Assembly (NCBI RefSeq): GCF_007990775.1
Contig: NZ_BJXB01000025.1
Coordinates: 1 to 64,000, forward strand
DNA: 64,000 bases
Direction of reading: 5' to 3'
Source: Deinococcus cellulosilyticus NBRC 106333 = KACC 11606
Lineage (GTDB): Bacteria > Deinococcota > Deinococci > Deinococcales > Deinococcaceae
Part shown: piece by piece, positions 1-8,305 of the stretch
Layout of the letters: every line of letters begins with the position of its first letter
Numbering within the stretch: the first letter of the stretch is position 1
The notes under the pieces: generated by a model
The model's database searches: none
What the model was told of the DNA's origin: nothing
Seen by the model: only the letters and a program-made list of their open reading frames with translations
Made by a program: the position numbers and the translations under genes

Positions 1-7
1 AAATTCT

Positions 8-32
8 CCCTCCACCAGGAGGGGTTTTTTTT
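8..32 (+). terminator. Rho-independent terminator of an upstream gene
   Basis: A 6-bp GC-rich stem (CCCTCC / GGAGGG) with loop ACCA is followed by eight T residues. It would end a + strand transcript entering from outside the left edge. Confidence 0.7.
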
Positions 33-154
33 GCCTCCCAACCACCAGCAATTCCTGCAGCATCTGGTTTTAACCTCCATGTGCAGAAAATCTCGCTGTC
101 AACTGTGACCTTTAACCCCTGTCCTTCCAGGGTTTTGCTGAACTGCACAATGTT

Positions 155-799
155 CTACAGACGCTTAAAGATCCCGCCCAGCAGGATCATCCTGACCCGG
201 TCTCGCATGTGCCTGAGCATTTCACGGTACTGGTCCTGAGGGAGGTTGCGGTCCACAGAGGTGAGGTAGATCAGGGGGAGGCCCATGAGGGTTTTGACCA
301 GCATCACGGGTTCCATCTCTGGGTGGATGTGGCCTTTTTCAATGGCCTTTGCAATGACCAGACAGGCATTGCGGGTGCCTGAGACTTCACGGTGTGGCAA
401 TTGGAAGATGGGTTTGCCTTCGGCCATTTCCCAGGTGATGAGCTGGAGTTTCAGGGGGTCGGTGAGCCAGTCGGAGAAGACCCAGTCCAGAGAACGGTCG
501 ATGAAGTCCATGAGGCGTTCTGGGGTCAGTTCCTCTTCGAGGTACTGCTCGGGGTGCACCTGCTGGAGGTAACGGTGGTCGCTGTCTTCCCGCATGCGGT
601 CAATGACTGCGTTGTACAGGCCTTCTTTGTCGCCGAAGTACTGGAAGATCAGGCTTTTGTTGTACCCGGCTTTGCGGGCAATGTCGTCCACCCGTGCACC
701 TGAAAATCCAGAGGTGGCAAAAACTTCTGCAGCGGCCTGCAAGAGGGCCTGTCGGGTGTGTTCTGCGTTGCGGGTTCGGGCAGGTTGTTGGGCAGTCAT
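155..799 (-). CDS. TetR/AcrR family transcriptional regulator
   Basis: The N-terminal helix-turn-helix is typical of TetR: RQALLQAAAEVFATSGF, then DDIARKAGYNKSLIFQYF and GDKEGLYNAV. The C-terminal ligand and dimer domain is divergent, so the effector cannot be named. I chose the ATG at 799 (MTAQQPART). A TTG at 826 is in frame with AAAGGA just upstream, and a -10-like TACAAT lies at 838-843 on this strand, so the protein could be nine residues longer. The gene is divergent from the P450 at 917. A TetR-like palindrome covers the P450 transcription start, so autoregulation plus control of the P450 is the simplest model (inference). Confidence 0.88.
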   Translation of the reverse strand: MTAQQPARTRNAEHTRQALLQAAAEVFATSGFSGARVDDIARKAGYNKSLIFQYFGDKEGLYNAVIDRMREDSDHRYLQQVHPEQYLEEELTPERLMDFIDRSLDWVFSDWLTDPLKLQLITWEMAEGKPIFQLPHREVSGTRNACLVIAKAIEKGHIHPEMEPVMLVKTLMGLPLIYLTSVDRNLPQDQYREMLRHMRDRVRMILLGGIFKRL

Positions 800-863
800 G
801 GTGGCTTTCTGAGCGAATCTGGGCAATTGTCCTTTGCATTGTACCTGAGCCTCCAGGAGGCAA

Positions 864-890
864 TTGACTCTTCACATGCCATCTTATACT
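864..890 (+). promoter_or_regulatory. Predicted promoter of the cytochrome P450 gene
   Basis: TTGACT at 864-869 and TATACT at 885-890, separated by 15 bp, which is short. The predicted start falls in the palindrome at 893-904. Confidence 0.5.
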
Positions 891-892
891 AT

Positions 893-904
893 CTAACCAG
901 TTAG
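893..904. promoter_or_regulatory. Candidate TetR-type operator between regulator and P450
   Basis: CTAACCAGTTAG is an inverted repeat (CTAAC / GTTAG, centre CA) immediately downstream of the P450 -10 box and just before its Shine-Dalgarno TTAGGAG. Position and symmetry suit repression by the divergent TetR protein. Confidence 0.5.
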
Positions 905-916
905 TTAGGAGATCGC

Positions 917-2284
917 ATGACCACACTGATGCACACCAGAGCTGTCCCACGCATGCCAGGAATTCCCGTGCTGGGGAATGCCCCCTCGTTTCGCAAAGAT
1001 CCTGTCCAGATTCTCGCAGATGGTTTCAGAGACCACGGCAACGTGGTGCGGTACCAGATTGCCAGCATCCCGCTGTACGGCATTTCTCATCCGGAACTGG
1101 CCCAGCAGGTTCTGGTGGAAAGAAACAAAGAATTCCTGAAGATGGAACGTCTGGACCGCCCCCCACAGGGGCTTGGGCTGGTGGGGGGCATGGGACTGGT
1201 GACCAACCCGGACCACAGTTCATGGCTGACCCAGCGCCGCATGATTCAGCCCATGTTTCACCGGGCAAGACTCGCCAGCATGGGTCAGAAAATGGCAGAA
1301 GCCGTTCAGTCCATGCTGGAACGCTGGGAACAGTCCACAGAACCCCTGGAAATGGACCATGAGATGCTGAACGTCACCATGGACATCATCACCCGCACCA
1401 TGTTCAGCAGTGACATCAGCAGCAGTGCAGGAAAAGCAGCCCATGCCTCCAGTGTGGCCCTGCATTTCGCTTCTGGTCGCATCGCTTCACCCATCAAACT
1501 GCCGCTCAAATTTCCCCTTCCCAGTCACCTGGAATTTCACCAGGCCATGCGGACGCTGGACAGCATCATCTTTCAGCTGATTGAAGAGCGAAAACCCCAG
1601 GTCGGTGCGTACGGTGACCTGCTGGACATGCTGCTTGAGGCCCGGGATGCCGACACTGGTGAGGGCATGACCGACAAACAGTTGCGGGATGAACTGGTCA
1701 CCATCTTCATCGCAGGACATGAGACCACCGCACACTCTCTGGCCTGGACCTGGCACCTGCTGGGTCAGCATCCAGAGGTGCTGGAACGCATGAGGACCGA
1801 GGTCCAGAAGGTGGCCGGAAACCGCATCCCCACTGTTGCAGACCAGGGACAGCTCACCTACACCACCCAGGTCTTTCAGGAAGCCATGCGCCTGTATCCT
1901 GCTGCACCCATCATCCCCAGACGCATCGAGCAGGACACGCCACTGGGAGATCACATGCTGCAGGGCAACTCCCGAATTCTGGTCTGTGTTCGCAACATCC
2001 ACAGACACCCTGATTTCTGGGAACATCCAGACCGTTTTGATCCAGATCGATTTGAACCTTCACGCAGCAGAACCCACCGTCTGGCTTTCATGCCGTTTGG
2101 AGCGGGAGCCCGCATGTGCATCGGAAACAACCTGGCCATGATGGAAGCTGTGCTGATTCTGGCCTCGGTGGTCCAGCGTTTTGATGTGCAGGTGCTGACC
2201 AGAGAACCGCTTGCCCATGAATTTGCCATCACCCTGAGGCCCAGAGATGGCATTCCGACAAGGGTTCATTCCAGACAGCCCTGA
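917..2284 (+). CDS. Cytochrome P450 monooxygenase
   Basis: A haem-thiolate monooxygenase of 455 aa, usual length for a soluble bacterial P450. All three signatures are present: the I-helix oxygen-activation motif AGHETTAH, the K-helix ExxR in EAMRLYP, and the haem loop FMPFGAGARMCIGNN with the proximal Cys at about residue 401. There is no signal peptide or membrane anchor. TTAGGAG gives good spacing to the ATG. No ferredoxin or reductase gene is adjacent, so electrons come from elsewhere. The substrate is unknown; local control by the divergent TetR gene suggests induction by a small molecule. It ends in a 17-bp terminator hairpin. Confidence 0.95.
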   Translation: MTTLMHTRAVPRMPGIPVLGNAPSFRKDPVQILADGFRDHGNVVRYQIASIPLYGISHPELAQQVLVERNKEFLKMERLDRPPQGLGLVGGMGLVTNPDHSSWLTQRRMIQPMFHRARLASMGQKMAEAVQSMLERWEQSTEPLEMDHEMLNVTMDIITRTMFSSDISSSAGKAAHASSVALHFASGRIASPIKLPLKFPLPSHLEFHQAMRTLDSIIFQLIEERKPQVGAYGDLLDMLLEARDADTGEGMTDKQLRDELVTIFIAGHETTAHSLAWTWHLLGQHPEVLERMRTEVQKVAGNRIPTVADQGQLTYTTQVFQEAMRLYPAAPIIPRRIEQDTPLGDHMLQGNSRILVCVRNIHRHPDFWEHPDRFDPDRFEPSRSRTHRLAFMPFGAGARMCIGNNLAMMEAVLILASVVQRFDVQVLTREPLAHEFAITLRPRDGIPTRVHSRQP

Positions 2285-2285
2285 A

Positions 2286-2330
2286 CATCAGAAGAGGACC
2301 TGTTGCAGGTCCTCTTCTGATGTTGTTTTG
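2286..2330. terminator. Bidirectional terminator between P450 and lipoprotein
   Basis: A perfect 17-bp inverted repeat (2286-2302 with 2306-2322, loop TTG) followed by a T-rich run. It sits between convergent genes and can serve both. Confidence 0.85.
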
Positions 2331-2342
2331 ACTGTCAAGCCA

Positions 2343-2864
2343 TCAGGAATTGGGAGCAGTGAATTGGCAGTTGTCGTATGCACTGATCTGACTGGTCTTG
2401 GCATGACCGGTTCTTGCACCACTGGGAGCCACACCTTCAATCATGCCCACAAAGTTTCCAGAAGCTTTGCTGGGATCGGCAATCCAGACCTGTTTTTCCT
2501 GCATGCTTGCAAAGGGGGTACGGACGATCCCGGCAGTGGTCACTGTGAACTGGGCACGGTACCAGTTGTTCTCAAATTTGGCGTTTGTATCGGTGTTCTT
2601 GACCGTGTGTCTGGTGAAGGTGTTGTACCGCTCAGAGCCACTGATCCAGAAGTTGGCTTCTTTGAGTGAACCTGTCGCATTCACCCCAATGACCACCTGG
2701 GTGCCGTTGGGATCGTTGTCACACGCCACGTAAGTCTTGACTGCCCCATTCATGAAGTAGGTGTCTGTGGCAATGGTGGGGTTGGAGAGGGCAAGATTGA
2801 AATCACTGGACAGCGTACAGCCCACCAGGGCAACCGGTAAAACGAGCATCAGCATCTTTTTCAT
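2343..2864 (-). CDS. Putative secreted lipoprotein of unknown function
   Basis: A 173-aa protein starting with a type II signal peptide: MKKMLMLVLPVAL and lipobox LVGC, so Cys16 should be lipidated. The mature part has no motif I recognise. It has a beta-rich look with many Thr, Asn and Val, and two further Cys (YVACDND and YDNCQF) that could form a disulfide. It is the last minus-strand gene before the terminator at 2286. The function is unknown; the call rests on the signal sequence and codon usage. Confidence 0.7.
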   Translation of the reverse strand: MKKMLMLVLPVALVGCTLSSDFNLALSNPTIATDTYFMNGAVKTYVACDNDPNGTQVVIGVNATGSLKEANFWISGSERYNTFTRHTVKNTDTNAKFENNWYRAQFTVTTAGIVRTPFASMQEKQVWIADPSKASGNFVGMIEGVAPSGARTGHAKTSQISAYDNCQFTAPNS

Positions 2865-2988
2865 ACTGCTTATTTTTCCACCCAGCCAGCATCGTACAGG
2901 TGAAAAAAAACACCCATCCCACTTGAGGTTTTTCTGCCTTGCAAGTGAGAAGGGTCAAGATCAGGTTCATGCCAGCCACAGGTGCACT

Positions 2989-3171
2989 TCAGCGGTTCAT
3001 GTCTTCCATCTTTTTCAAGATCAGGGGAAGCAGCACCAGTTCGACCACTCCGGCACCCAGCACCAACCCTCCAAAAACAGTGTCTCCAGACATCAGAAAA
3101 AGCAGACCAATGATGATGAAGGCAACAGCACCACTGATCATGGCTGCTCTCAGGGCAGGTCTTTTTTGCAT
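2989..3171 (-). CDS. Small two-helix membrane protein
   Basis: A 60-aa protein with two predicted membrane helices: residues about 9-27 (AMISGAVAFIIIGLLFL) and about 32-51 (VFGGLVLGAGVVELVLLPLI). The N-terminus is positively charged (MQKRPALR) and the tail hydrophilic (KKMEDMNR). TAAAAT lies at 3178-3183, six nt upstream of the ATG with no Shine-Dalgarno, which suits a leaderless mRNA. The function is unknown. Confidence 0.6.
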   Translation of the reverse strand: MQKRPALRAAMISGAVAFIIIGLLFLMSGDTVFGGLVLGAGVVELVLLPLILKKMEDMNR

Positions 3172-3214
3172 GCTTTTATTTTAGCCTCTGGATTCGGAGG
3201 GCAAACGCAATCAT

Positions 3215-3967
3215 TTACTCTTTTCGGTCAAACTGGCCCAGAAAGAACGCCCGGTAGATGAATTCCTTGGAGGGCACCTGTCTGTCCTCATAGGCCTGAA
3301 AGAGTTCGGTCTGGTCGTAGGGAATCCGCTTGTGGCTCACGGTGTATTTCCCCTGGTTCACTTCCAGCAGCGTGTAGTTGGCCACAGGCTCGGTATGACA
3401 CCCCAGAGAGCCAGGATTCAGGTACCTGACTTTGCCCTGCAGGTCTGAAAATGGATGGTGGTGTCCGTAAAACAGCACATCGGGATGCTGGACCGACAGA
3501 ATGTCCTGAAACAGGTCATCGAGCACTTCTGGAGTGGGGTTTGCAATGAACTTCTTGAATTTGGGGTTGCCCAGACCATCCCGCTCTTCACGAAGAGGGT
3601 AGTGAATCATGCTGATGCGCACCCCATCTTGCACTTCATGCCTCTGGTATTCCCAGCGTGACATGATGCCCTTGAAAGAAGCACCCAGTTGTCGGTGTGC
3701 CCAGCGGGTGTGGATGTACTCGCCCACACTCATCCACATGGGGCGGTTTTCCAGGCCCAGCGCATACCACTGGTCATGGTTCCCCATGATGAAGCGGATG
3801 TTGGGGGTGGACAGCAGGAGTTCCACCGTTTCTCTGGGAAACGGGCCAATTCCGATCACATCCCCCAGACAGTAGATCTGTCTGCACCCTTCTTTCTGAA
3901 TGTCAGCAAACACTGCCTCCAGAGCAGGCAGGTTGGCGTGAACATCCGTGACGAAAGCAAGTTTCAT
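3215..3967 (-). CDS. Calcineurin-like metallophosphoesterase, YfcE/MJ0936-like
   Basis: A cytoplasmic dinuclear-metal phosphoesterase of 250 aa. The metal ligands appear in order: D8-x-H10 in TDVHAN, GDVIG, GNHD, and the C-terminal FYGHHHPF. A double-stranded beta-sandwich of this length is typical of bacterial YfcE-like enzymes, which hydrolyse phosphodiesters; the substrate of this member is unknown. A tail of about 40 residues follows the last metal motif. It stands alone on the minus strand, with a heptad-repeat intergenic element upstream. Confidence 0.85.
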   Translation of the reverse strand: MKLAFVTDVHANLPALEAVFADIQKEGCRQIYCLGDVIGIGPFPRETVELLLSTPNIRFIMGNHDQWYALGLENRPMWMSVGEYIHTRWAHRQLGASFKGIMSRWEYQRHEVQDGVRISMIHYPLREERDGLGNPKFKKFIANPTPEVLDDLFQDILSVQHPDVLFYGHHHPFSDLQGKVRYLNPGSLGCHTEPVANYTLLEVNQGKYTVSHKRIPYDQTELFQAYEDRQVPSKEFIYRAFFLGQFDRKE

Positions 3968-4080
3968 AATGTTGGTCTGATCTTATCAAGATTACCAGAA
4001 CCTGAGGTCAGGACATGGTGCATTGTTGACGATTGTTGCTGACCTGTTCAGGTTCACTGGCCAGTCTGAGTCAATGGAAA

Positions 4081-4247
4081 AGCCATCAGCGGTCAGCAGG
4101 CAGCAGGCAGCTCAAAAACACTGCAAGACCATCGCACCAGCCGACAAGAAAAAATCTGTCAGGAACACGGAATTTTCCCACTCAACTGATGAAAAAGCTC
4201 AGGGTCATCTCTGCCTGAAGGCTGAAGGCTGACCGCTGACCGCTTTC
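4081..4247. repeat. Intergenic element bounded by inverted arrays of 7-nt units
   Basis: The left end (4081-4113), read on the minus strand, is tandem GCTGCCT, GCTGCCT, GCTGACC, GCTGATG. The right end (4213-4247), read on the plus strand, is tandem CCTGAAG, GCTGAAG, GCTGACC, GCTGACC, GCTTTCT. The arms are inverted relative to each other around about 100 bp with no ORF. An element of nearly the same size (164 bp) lies at 41517-41680. It is probably a dispersed non-coding repeat. Confidence 0.55.
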
Positions 4248-4262
4248 TTCATTCCCTGGTGA

Positions 4263-4268
4263 TATAAC
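4263..4268 (+). promoter_or_regulatory. -10 box of a probable leaderless transcript
   Basis: TATAAC lies six nt upstream of the ATG at 4275, with no Shine-Dalgarno sequence between them. Confidence 0.5.
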
Positions 4269-4274
4269 AGGCGT

Positions 4275-4922
4275 ATGTGGATCTCTTCTCTGAAGTTTGA
4301 TGATCTGACCATTGACTGGTTCGTGACCGGCCAGTTGCAGGAGAATGCCTACCTGGTGCATGACCGCCTGAAGAATGCCTTCCTGATCGATCCTGGAGAC
4401 GATGCGCCAGAAATCCTGAAGGCCATTCAGGACCAGGAGCTTTCCCTGCAGGCGATTCTGCTCACCCATGCCCATTTTGACCACATCGGGGCAGTGCAGC
4501 CCATCCGTGAGGCCCTGAAGGTGCCTGTGCACCTGCATGACGCGGACCTGACCATCTTCCAGAACGCGGCCCTTTCGGCGGCACGCTGGGGCTTGCAGGT
4601 GGAGCAACCTGCTGCACCCGATGCCAGGCTCAATCATGGGGATGTCATTCAAGCTGGAGAAATTCAGCTGGAGGTGCGTTTTGTGCCAGGGCATGCTCCG
4701 GGCCATGTGGTGTTTGTGGGCAGTGGTTTTGTGCTGGCCGGAGACACGCTCTTCAAGGGCAGCATCGGGCGCACAGATCTTCCTGGAGGGAACCACAACC
4801 TGCTGCTGGAGAAAATCAGAAGTGAACTCCTCACCCTGCCAGATGAGATGGTGGTCCTTTCGGGACACGGGGACAAAACCACCATCGGGGTCGAGCGTTT
4901 CCGCAATCCCTTTCTGTCCTGA
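4275..4922 (+). CDS. MBL-fold metallo-hydrolase, glyoxalase II-like
   Basis: A 215-aa single-domain metallo-beta-lactamase-fold hydrolase with the metal motif THAHFDHIGAV (HxHxDH), the later ligand segments PGHAPGHVVF and AGDTLF, and a terminal SGHGD. Order and length match the small YcbL/GloB-like hydrolases that cleave thioesters such as S-lactoylglutathione; the extra substrate domain of full-length GloB is absent. The substrate is unknown. The ATG follows TATAAC by six nt, so translation is probably leaderless. The response-regulator gene follows 88 nt later and may have its own promoter. Confidence 0.88.
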   Translation: MWISSLKFDDLTIDWFVTGQLQENAYLVHDRLKNAFLIDPGDDAPEILKAIQDQELSLQAILLTHAHFDHIGAVQPIREALKVPVHLHDADLTIFQNAALSAARWGLQVEQPAAPDARLNHGDVIQAGEIQLEVRFVPGHAPGHVVFVGSGFVLAGDTLFKGSIGRTDLPGGNHNLLLEKIRSELLTLPDEMVVLSGHGDKTTIGVERFRNPFLS

Positions 4923-5010
4923 AGGCAGGTCAGAGCATTTGTGCACAAAAATCAGACAGCTTCCTGATGCCATGACACAGCCTTGACGTTCACGGGCAGA
5001 ATACAAAGAG

Positions 5011-5700
5011 ATGACAAACATTGTGCTGATTGAAGATGAACGGACCGTGCGGGATGTGGTGCAATTCCACCTGGAGCGTGCAGGGCTCAGCGTCACCAGC
5101 TTCAGTGAGCCCAATCCAGCGTGGGGTGCGCTCTCCAAGGCCGATCTGCTGATTCTGGACTGGATGCTGCCCCAGGAGGCAGGCATCAGCGTGCTGAGGC
5201 GCATCCGCCAGAGTGCCGAACTGAAACACCTTCCTGTCCTGATGCTGACTGCACGGGCATCTGAAGTGGACCGTGTGGAGGGTCTGGAGTCTGGAGCAGA
5301 CGATTACCTGACCAAGCCTTTTTCCGCTGCAGAACTTGTGGCACGGGTGCGGGCCATCCTCCGCAGGCTGAACACCCAGCAGACGGGAGGCAAACTGCTC
5401 AATGGTGGCCTGACCATCGACCTGGATGCTGCAGAGGTGCTGCTGGAAGGGCAGCGTCTGGAACTCACCCGCCGTGAGTTTGACCTGCTCGCCTTCCTGG
5501 CCCAGAACCCTGGCCGGGTGTATTCCAGAGGTGACCTGCTCGACAAGGTGTGGGGACCGGATTTTCTGGGGGGTGAACGCACCGTGGACCAGCACATCAC
5601 CCAGCTCAGGTCCCACCTGAAAGAGGACCTGCATGAGCCGCGTTTCATTGAGACGGTGCGCGGCAAAGGGTACCGCATGCGCCAGCACGCCAGCACCTGA
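5011..5700 (+). CDS. phoB: OmpR/PhoB-family response regulator
   Basis: A 229-aa two-domain regulator. The receiver domain (about 1-118) has the acidic pocket EDE, the phospho-acceptor D50 in LLILDWMLP, the Thr switch in MLTARAS and the Lys in YLTKPF. The C-terminal winged helix (about 130-225) has LTRREFDLLAFLAQNPGRVYS and ends in ETVRGKGYRM. It is followed after 19 nt by a histidine kinase, then PhoU and a PstS-like protein, which points to phosphate-starvation control. I assign phoB from this context. I could not recognise a clear Pho box upstream. Confidence 0.88.
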   Translation: MTNIVLIEDERTVRDVVQFHLERAGLSVTSFSEPNPAWGALSKADLLILDWMLPQEAGISVLRRIRQSAELKHLPVLMLTARASEVDRVEGLESGADDYLTKPFSAAELVARVRAILRRLNTQQTGGKLLNGGLTIDLDAAEVLLEGQRLELTRREFDLLAFLAQNPGRVYSRGDLLDKVWGPDFLGGERTVDQHITQLRSHLKEDLHEPRFIETVRGKGYRMRQHAST

Positions 5701-5719
5701 AAGGAAGTTCTGACGCACA

Positions 5720-6652
5720 ATGGTTGTCATGCACAGCGTCCTCGATGAATTGCCGCAGGCCATCATCCTGCATGATCACGGCAAGGTGCTCTTCTTGAAC
5801 CGGATGGCCCGTGAGCTCTGGCATGTGGAAAACAGCTCTGCAAAGGGCAGGCGGATCATTGAGGTCCTGAGAAGGCACACCCTGGATGAACTGGTCCTGA
5901 CGGGAGGCGAAATCGAACTCCTGATCGGGGGCCGTGAACTGCTGTGCAGAAGCGTCCCCGGAGCCATCATCTGTGAGGATGTCACCGAAAAAAACCAGGC
6001 CCAGCGTGAACTTCGCGAGGTGATGGCCATTCTGTCCCACGAATTCCGCACCCCTGTTGCAGGCATCATGGGGGTTTTGGAAGCCCTGCAGTATGACCTG
6101 CCCACGGAGATGCGTGAGAATTTCGTTTCGCAGGGCCTGCTGGAGATCAAGCGCCTTGCCCGTCTGGTCGAGGACATGACGGTGGGTTTCCGGGTGAGTA
6201 CGCTCAGGGACATTGTGTTCAGTGATGTCACCTGCAGGGCAGAAAAGCTGCTGCAACCCGAACTGGAGCGCAACGGTGTGACCCTGGTCGTGGAGGGTGA
6301 TGACACCCCTCTGCACGCAGACCCGGACAAACTCCTGCAGGTGGTGCTCAACCTGGCCGAGAACGCCATCCGGTACGGTCCCAATCCGGGGGTGATCATC
6401 CTGCGGGCCACCCTTGAAGCAGCTCAGGCCTGGATCAGTGTGCTGGATGAAGGAAAAGAACTTGTCGACTATGAGGTGATCTTCAAACCCCATCAACGCG
6501 GACCCAGTGCCAGGGGGTATGGCAGTGGCATGGGCCTGTACATCATCCGCTCCATTGCAGAGTCCTGGGGAGGCATTGCAGAGGGACGGTTTGTTCCTGC
6601 CCATGAAGGCAGGCCGAGTGGCAATGAGTTCAGGGTGTCTGTACCGCTGTGA
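5720..6652 (+). CDS. phoR: Sensor histidine kinase, PhoR-like
   Basis: A 310-aa kinase without membrane helices: a short PAS-like N-terminus (DELPQAIILHDHGKVLFLNRMA), a HisKA domain with phospho-acceptor His in AILSHEFRTP, and HATPase_c with N box NLAENAIRYGPN and G2 box GSGMGLYII. The G1 region VLDEGKEL is degenerate. AAGGAAG precedes the ATG. It is paired with the PhoB-like regulator upstream. A cytoplasmic PhoR-type sensor that reads PhoU and the Pst transporter is consistent with the neighbours (inference). Confidence 0.85.
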   Translation: MVVMHSVLDELPQAIILHDHGKVLFLNRMARELWHVENSSAKGRRIIEVLRRHTLDELVLTGGEIELLIGGRELLCRSVPGAIICEDVTEKNQAQRELREVMAILSHEFRTPVAGIMGVLEALQYDLPTEMRENFVSQGLLEIKRLARLVEDMTVGFRVSTLRDIVFSDVTCRAEKLLQPELERNGVTLVVEGDDTPLHADPDKLLQVVLNLAENAIRYGPNPGVIILRATLEAAQAWISVLDEGKELVDYEVIFKPHQRGPSARGYGSGMGLYIIRSIAESWGGIAEGRFVPAHEGRPSGNEFRVSVPL

Positions 6653-6680
6653 GGTAACGGCATCCTTTTTTTGAAGCCCG

Positions 6681-6686
6681 TATAAT
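6681..6686 (+). promoter_or_regulatory. -10 box upstream of phoU
   Basis: A perfect TATAAT, 18 nt before the phoU ATG, with GGAGGG between them as Shine-Dalgarno. No good -35 is visible at 17 bp. Confidence 0.45.
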
Positions 6687-6704
6687 CGAGGCAGTGGAGG
6701 GTGT

Positions 6705-7361
6705 ATGCGCGATACGTTTGAAGCCCAGTTGCAGCAGGTGGTTTCCGGAACCTTGACCATGCTCGCCAAAGTGAGGGTGATGCTCACCCAGGCCCAGGAC
6801 GTGCTGGTGGACCGCCAGACCGACCTGTTGCCCATCGTCAGTGCCGCAGACCGCGAGATTGACCAGCTGGAAACCCAGATTGAAGAACAATGCCTGAAAT
6901 TGATTGCCCTGCAGTCTCCGGTGGCCCGCGACCTGCGTCTGGTGGGCACCTTCATGAAAAACCTCTCGGACATTGAGCGCATGGGCGATTACGCTGTGCA
7001 CGTCGCGGAAGATGGAGCCATTCTGGCCCAGGAGCCTCCGCTCAAGAAATACGTCAACCTCTCCCAGATGATTCACCGTCTGGACCAGATGCTCGAACTC
7101 ATCCAGAAGGCCATTCAGGACCGGGACCTCAGCATCTCCCAGCAGGTTCTGGAGATGGACAACGAGGTGGATGAACTCTACGAGCAGACCCAGCGTGAAC
7201 TGGTCACCTACATGATCGAGGACCCCCGCACCATCACCAAGGCCATGACCCTGATGCGGGTGGGACGCTCTCTGGAGCGCTTTGGGGACCACATCGAGAA
7301 CATTGCAGAACGCCTGGAATACTGGGTCACGGGGCATCGCCACGAATCCTCAAATGCCTGA
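6705..7361 (+). CDS. phoU: Phosphate signalling protein PhoU
   Basis: A 218-aa all-helical cytoplasmic protein with two PhoU repeats. The signature acidic metal-binding segments are visible, including IALQSPVARDLRLVGTFMK, SDIERMGDYAVH and, in the second repeat, SLERFGDHIENIAERL. PhoU couples Pst transporter state to PhoR and is a negative regulator of the Pho regulon. It lies 52 nt after the kinase behind its own TATAAT and overlaps the start of the PstS-like gene. Length and motifs are standard. Confidence 0.95.
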   Translation: MRDTFEAQLQQVVSGTLTMLAKVRVMLTQAQDVLVDRQTDLLPIVSAADREIDQLETQIEEQCLKLIALQSPVARDLRLVGTFMKNLSDIERMGDYAVHVAEDGAILAQEPPLKKYVNLSQMIHRLDQMLELIQKAIQDRDLSISQQVLEMDNEVDELYEQTQRELVTYMIEDPRTITKAMTLMRVGRSLERFGDHIENIAERLEYWVTGHRHESSNA

Positions 7362-8271
7362 AGCTTTTTCCAGAATGCTCTTTCAAACCCTTGCGCTGGT
7401 GTGTTTGCTTTCCACCAGCGCTTTCGCTTTGCGGGTGGCAGGCCTGAAACCCTGGGCTGGAACAGCAGAATACGTTTCTCTGGATGCAGTGGCAGCCCAG
7501 AAGGAAGTCTACGCTGGACGGGCAGACGTGGCTCTGGTCCGCACCCCCATGAAAAGACCTCAAGGGGCAGGCAAGGCCCTGTTTTATCCAGTCGCAATCT
7601 TCCCAGTGGTCGTGGCCTACAACCTGCCAGCAGACCTGACCTTGACTTTAGAAGAGGTGTGCGATGTGTTCGCAGGTCGCATTCTGGAGTGGTCTGCCCT
7701 GAGGCCCAACCTGCCAAAACTGCCCATGGTGAGTGTGGTGCGCCTTGAGCCCAACTCTGCAAGCTGGGTGCTGTCCCAGAGCTGCATGACCATCCACCCC
7801 AGGTTCAGAAAAATCGGCATGAAGAGCAACTGGCAGGCCGAGAGCGTCATTCATGCAAAAACCCTACAGGACCAGCAGAAAGCCATGTCTCAGACAGGGG
7901 CATTCAGTATTTTTGTGCCCGAGAACCTGCCCCAGGGTGTGCGCACTGCACGCCTGAAAAGCTGGGATCTGGAATTGACCCCACAAAACCTGAGGTACGG
8001 TTACGGGGCTAATCCAGAAGAGGAACCTTTCCCGGGTCCGTTCCAGCCCCTTCCCTCCATCAATGAGACCCAGGCGTATCCCCTGCGCGGCGTGGTGTGG
8101 GCCATGGTGATGCAGGACCAGGCTTATAGGGGCCGCAGCAAGGAACAGGCCAGGGAATTGCGGAATTTTCTGCTGGACCTGAGCAACACTGCAGGTCCAG
8201 GTCAGGCTGCATTGCCCCAGGAATGGGTGAGGGTTCCCAGGTTGTACTATCTGGGGAAACCTTTCTGGTGA
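7354..8271 (+). CDS. PstS-like periplasmic phosphate-binding protein
   Basis: A protein of about 305 aa with a Sec signal peptide (MLFQTLALVCLLSTSAFA). It contains elements common in PBP-like phosphate receptors: GRADVALVRTPM, then FPVVVAYNLPADLTLTLEEVCDVFAGRILEW, which matches the PstS family pattern of a substrate-free domain and an FxGxIxxW segment. The C-terminal half is divergent, so specificity for phosphate is inferred mainly from position after phoB-phoR-phoU. The start is ATG 7354, overlapping the phoU stop, or ATG 7375. No pstC, pstA or pstB follows. Confidence 0.75.
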   Translation: MPEAFSRMLFQTLALVCLLSTSAFALRVAGLKPWAGTAEYVSLDAVAAQKEVYAGRADVALVRTPMKRPQGAGKALFYPVAIFPVVVAYNLPADLTLTLEEVCDVFAGRILEWSALRPNLPKLPMVSVVRLEPNSASWVLSQSCMTIHPRFRKIGMKSNWQAESVIHAKTLQDQQKAMSQTGAFSIFVPENLPQGVRTARLKSWDLELTPQNLRYGYGANPEEEPFPGPFQPLPSINETQAYPLRGVVWAMVMQDQAYRGRSKEQARELRNFLLDLSNTAGPGQAALPQEWVRVPRLYYLGKPFW

Positions 8272-8305
8272 GGGTTGCTGGAAAGGGTTGAGGAGACAGC
8301 AGCCT

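Noticed and set aside
4182..5204. 340-codon minus frame across the MBL hydrolase
   Set aside because: It overlaps a gene with intact HxHxDH motif; its translation shows no domain.
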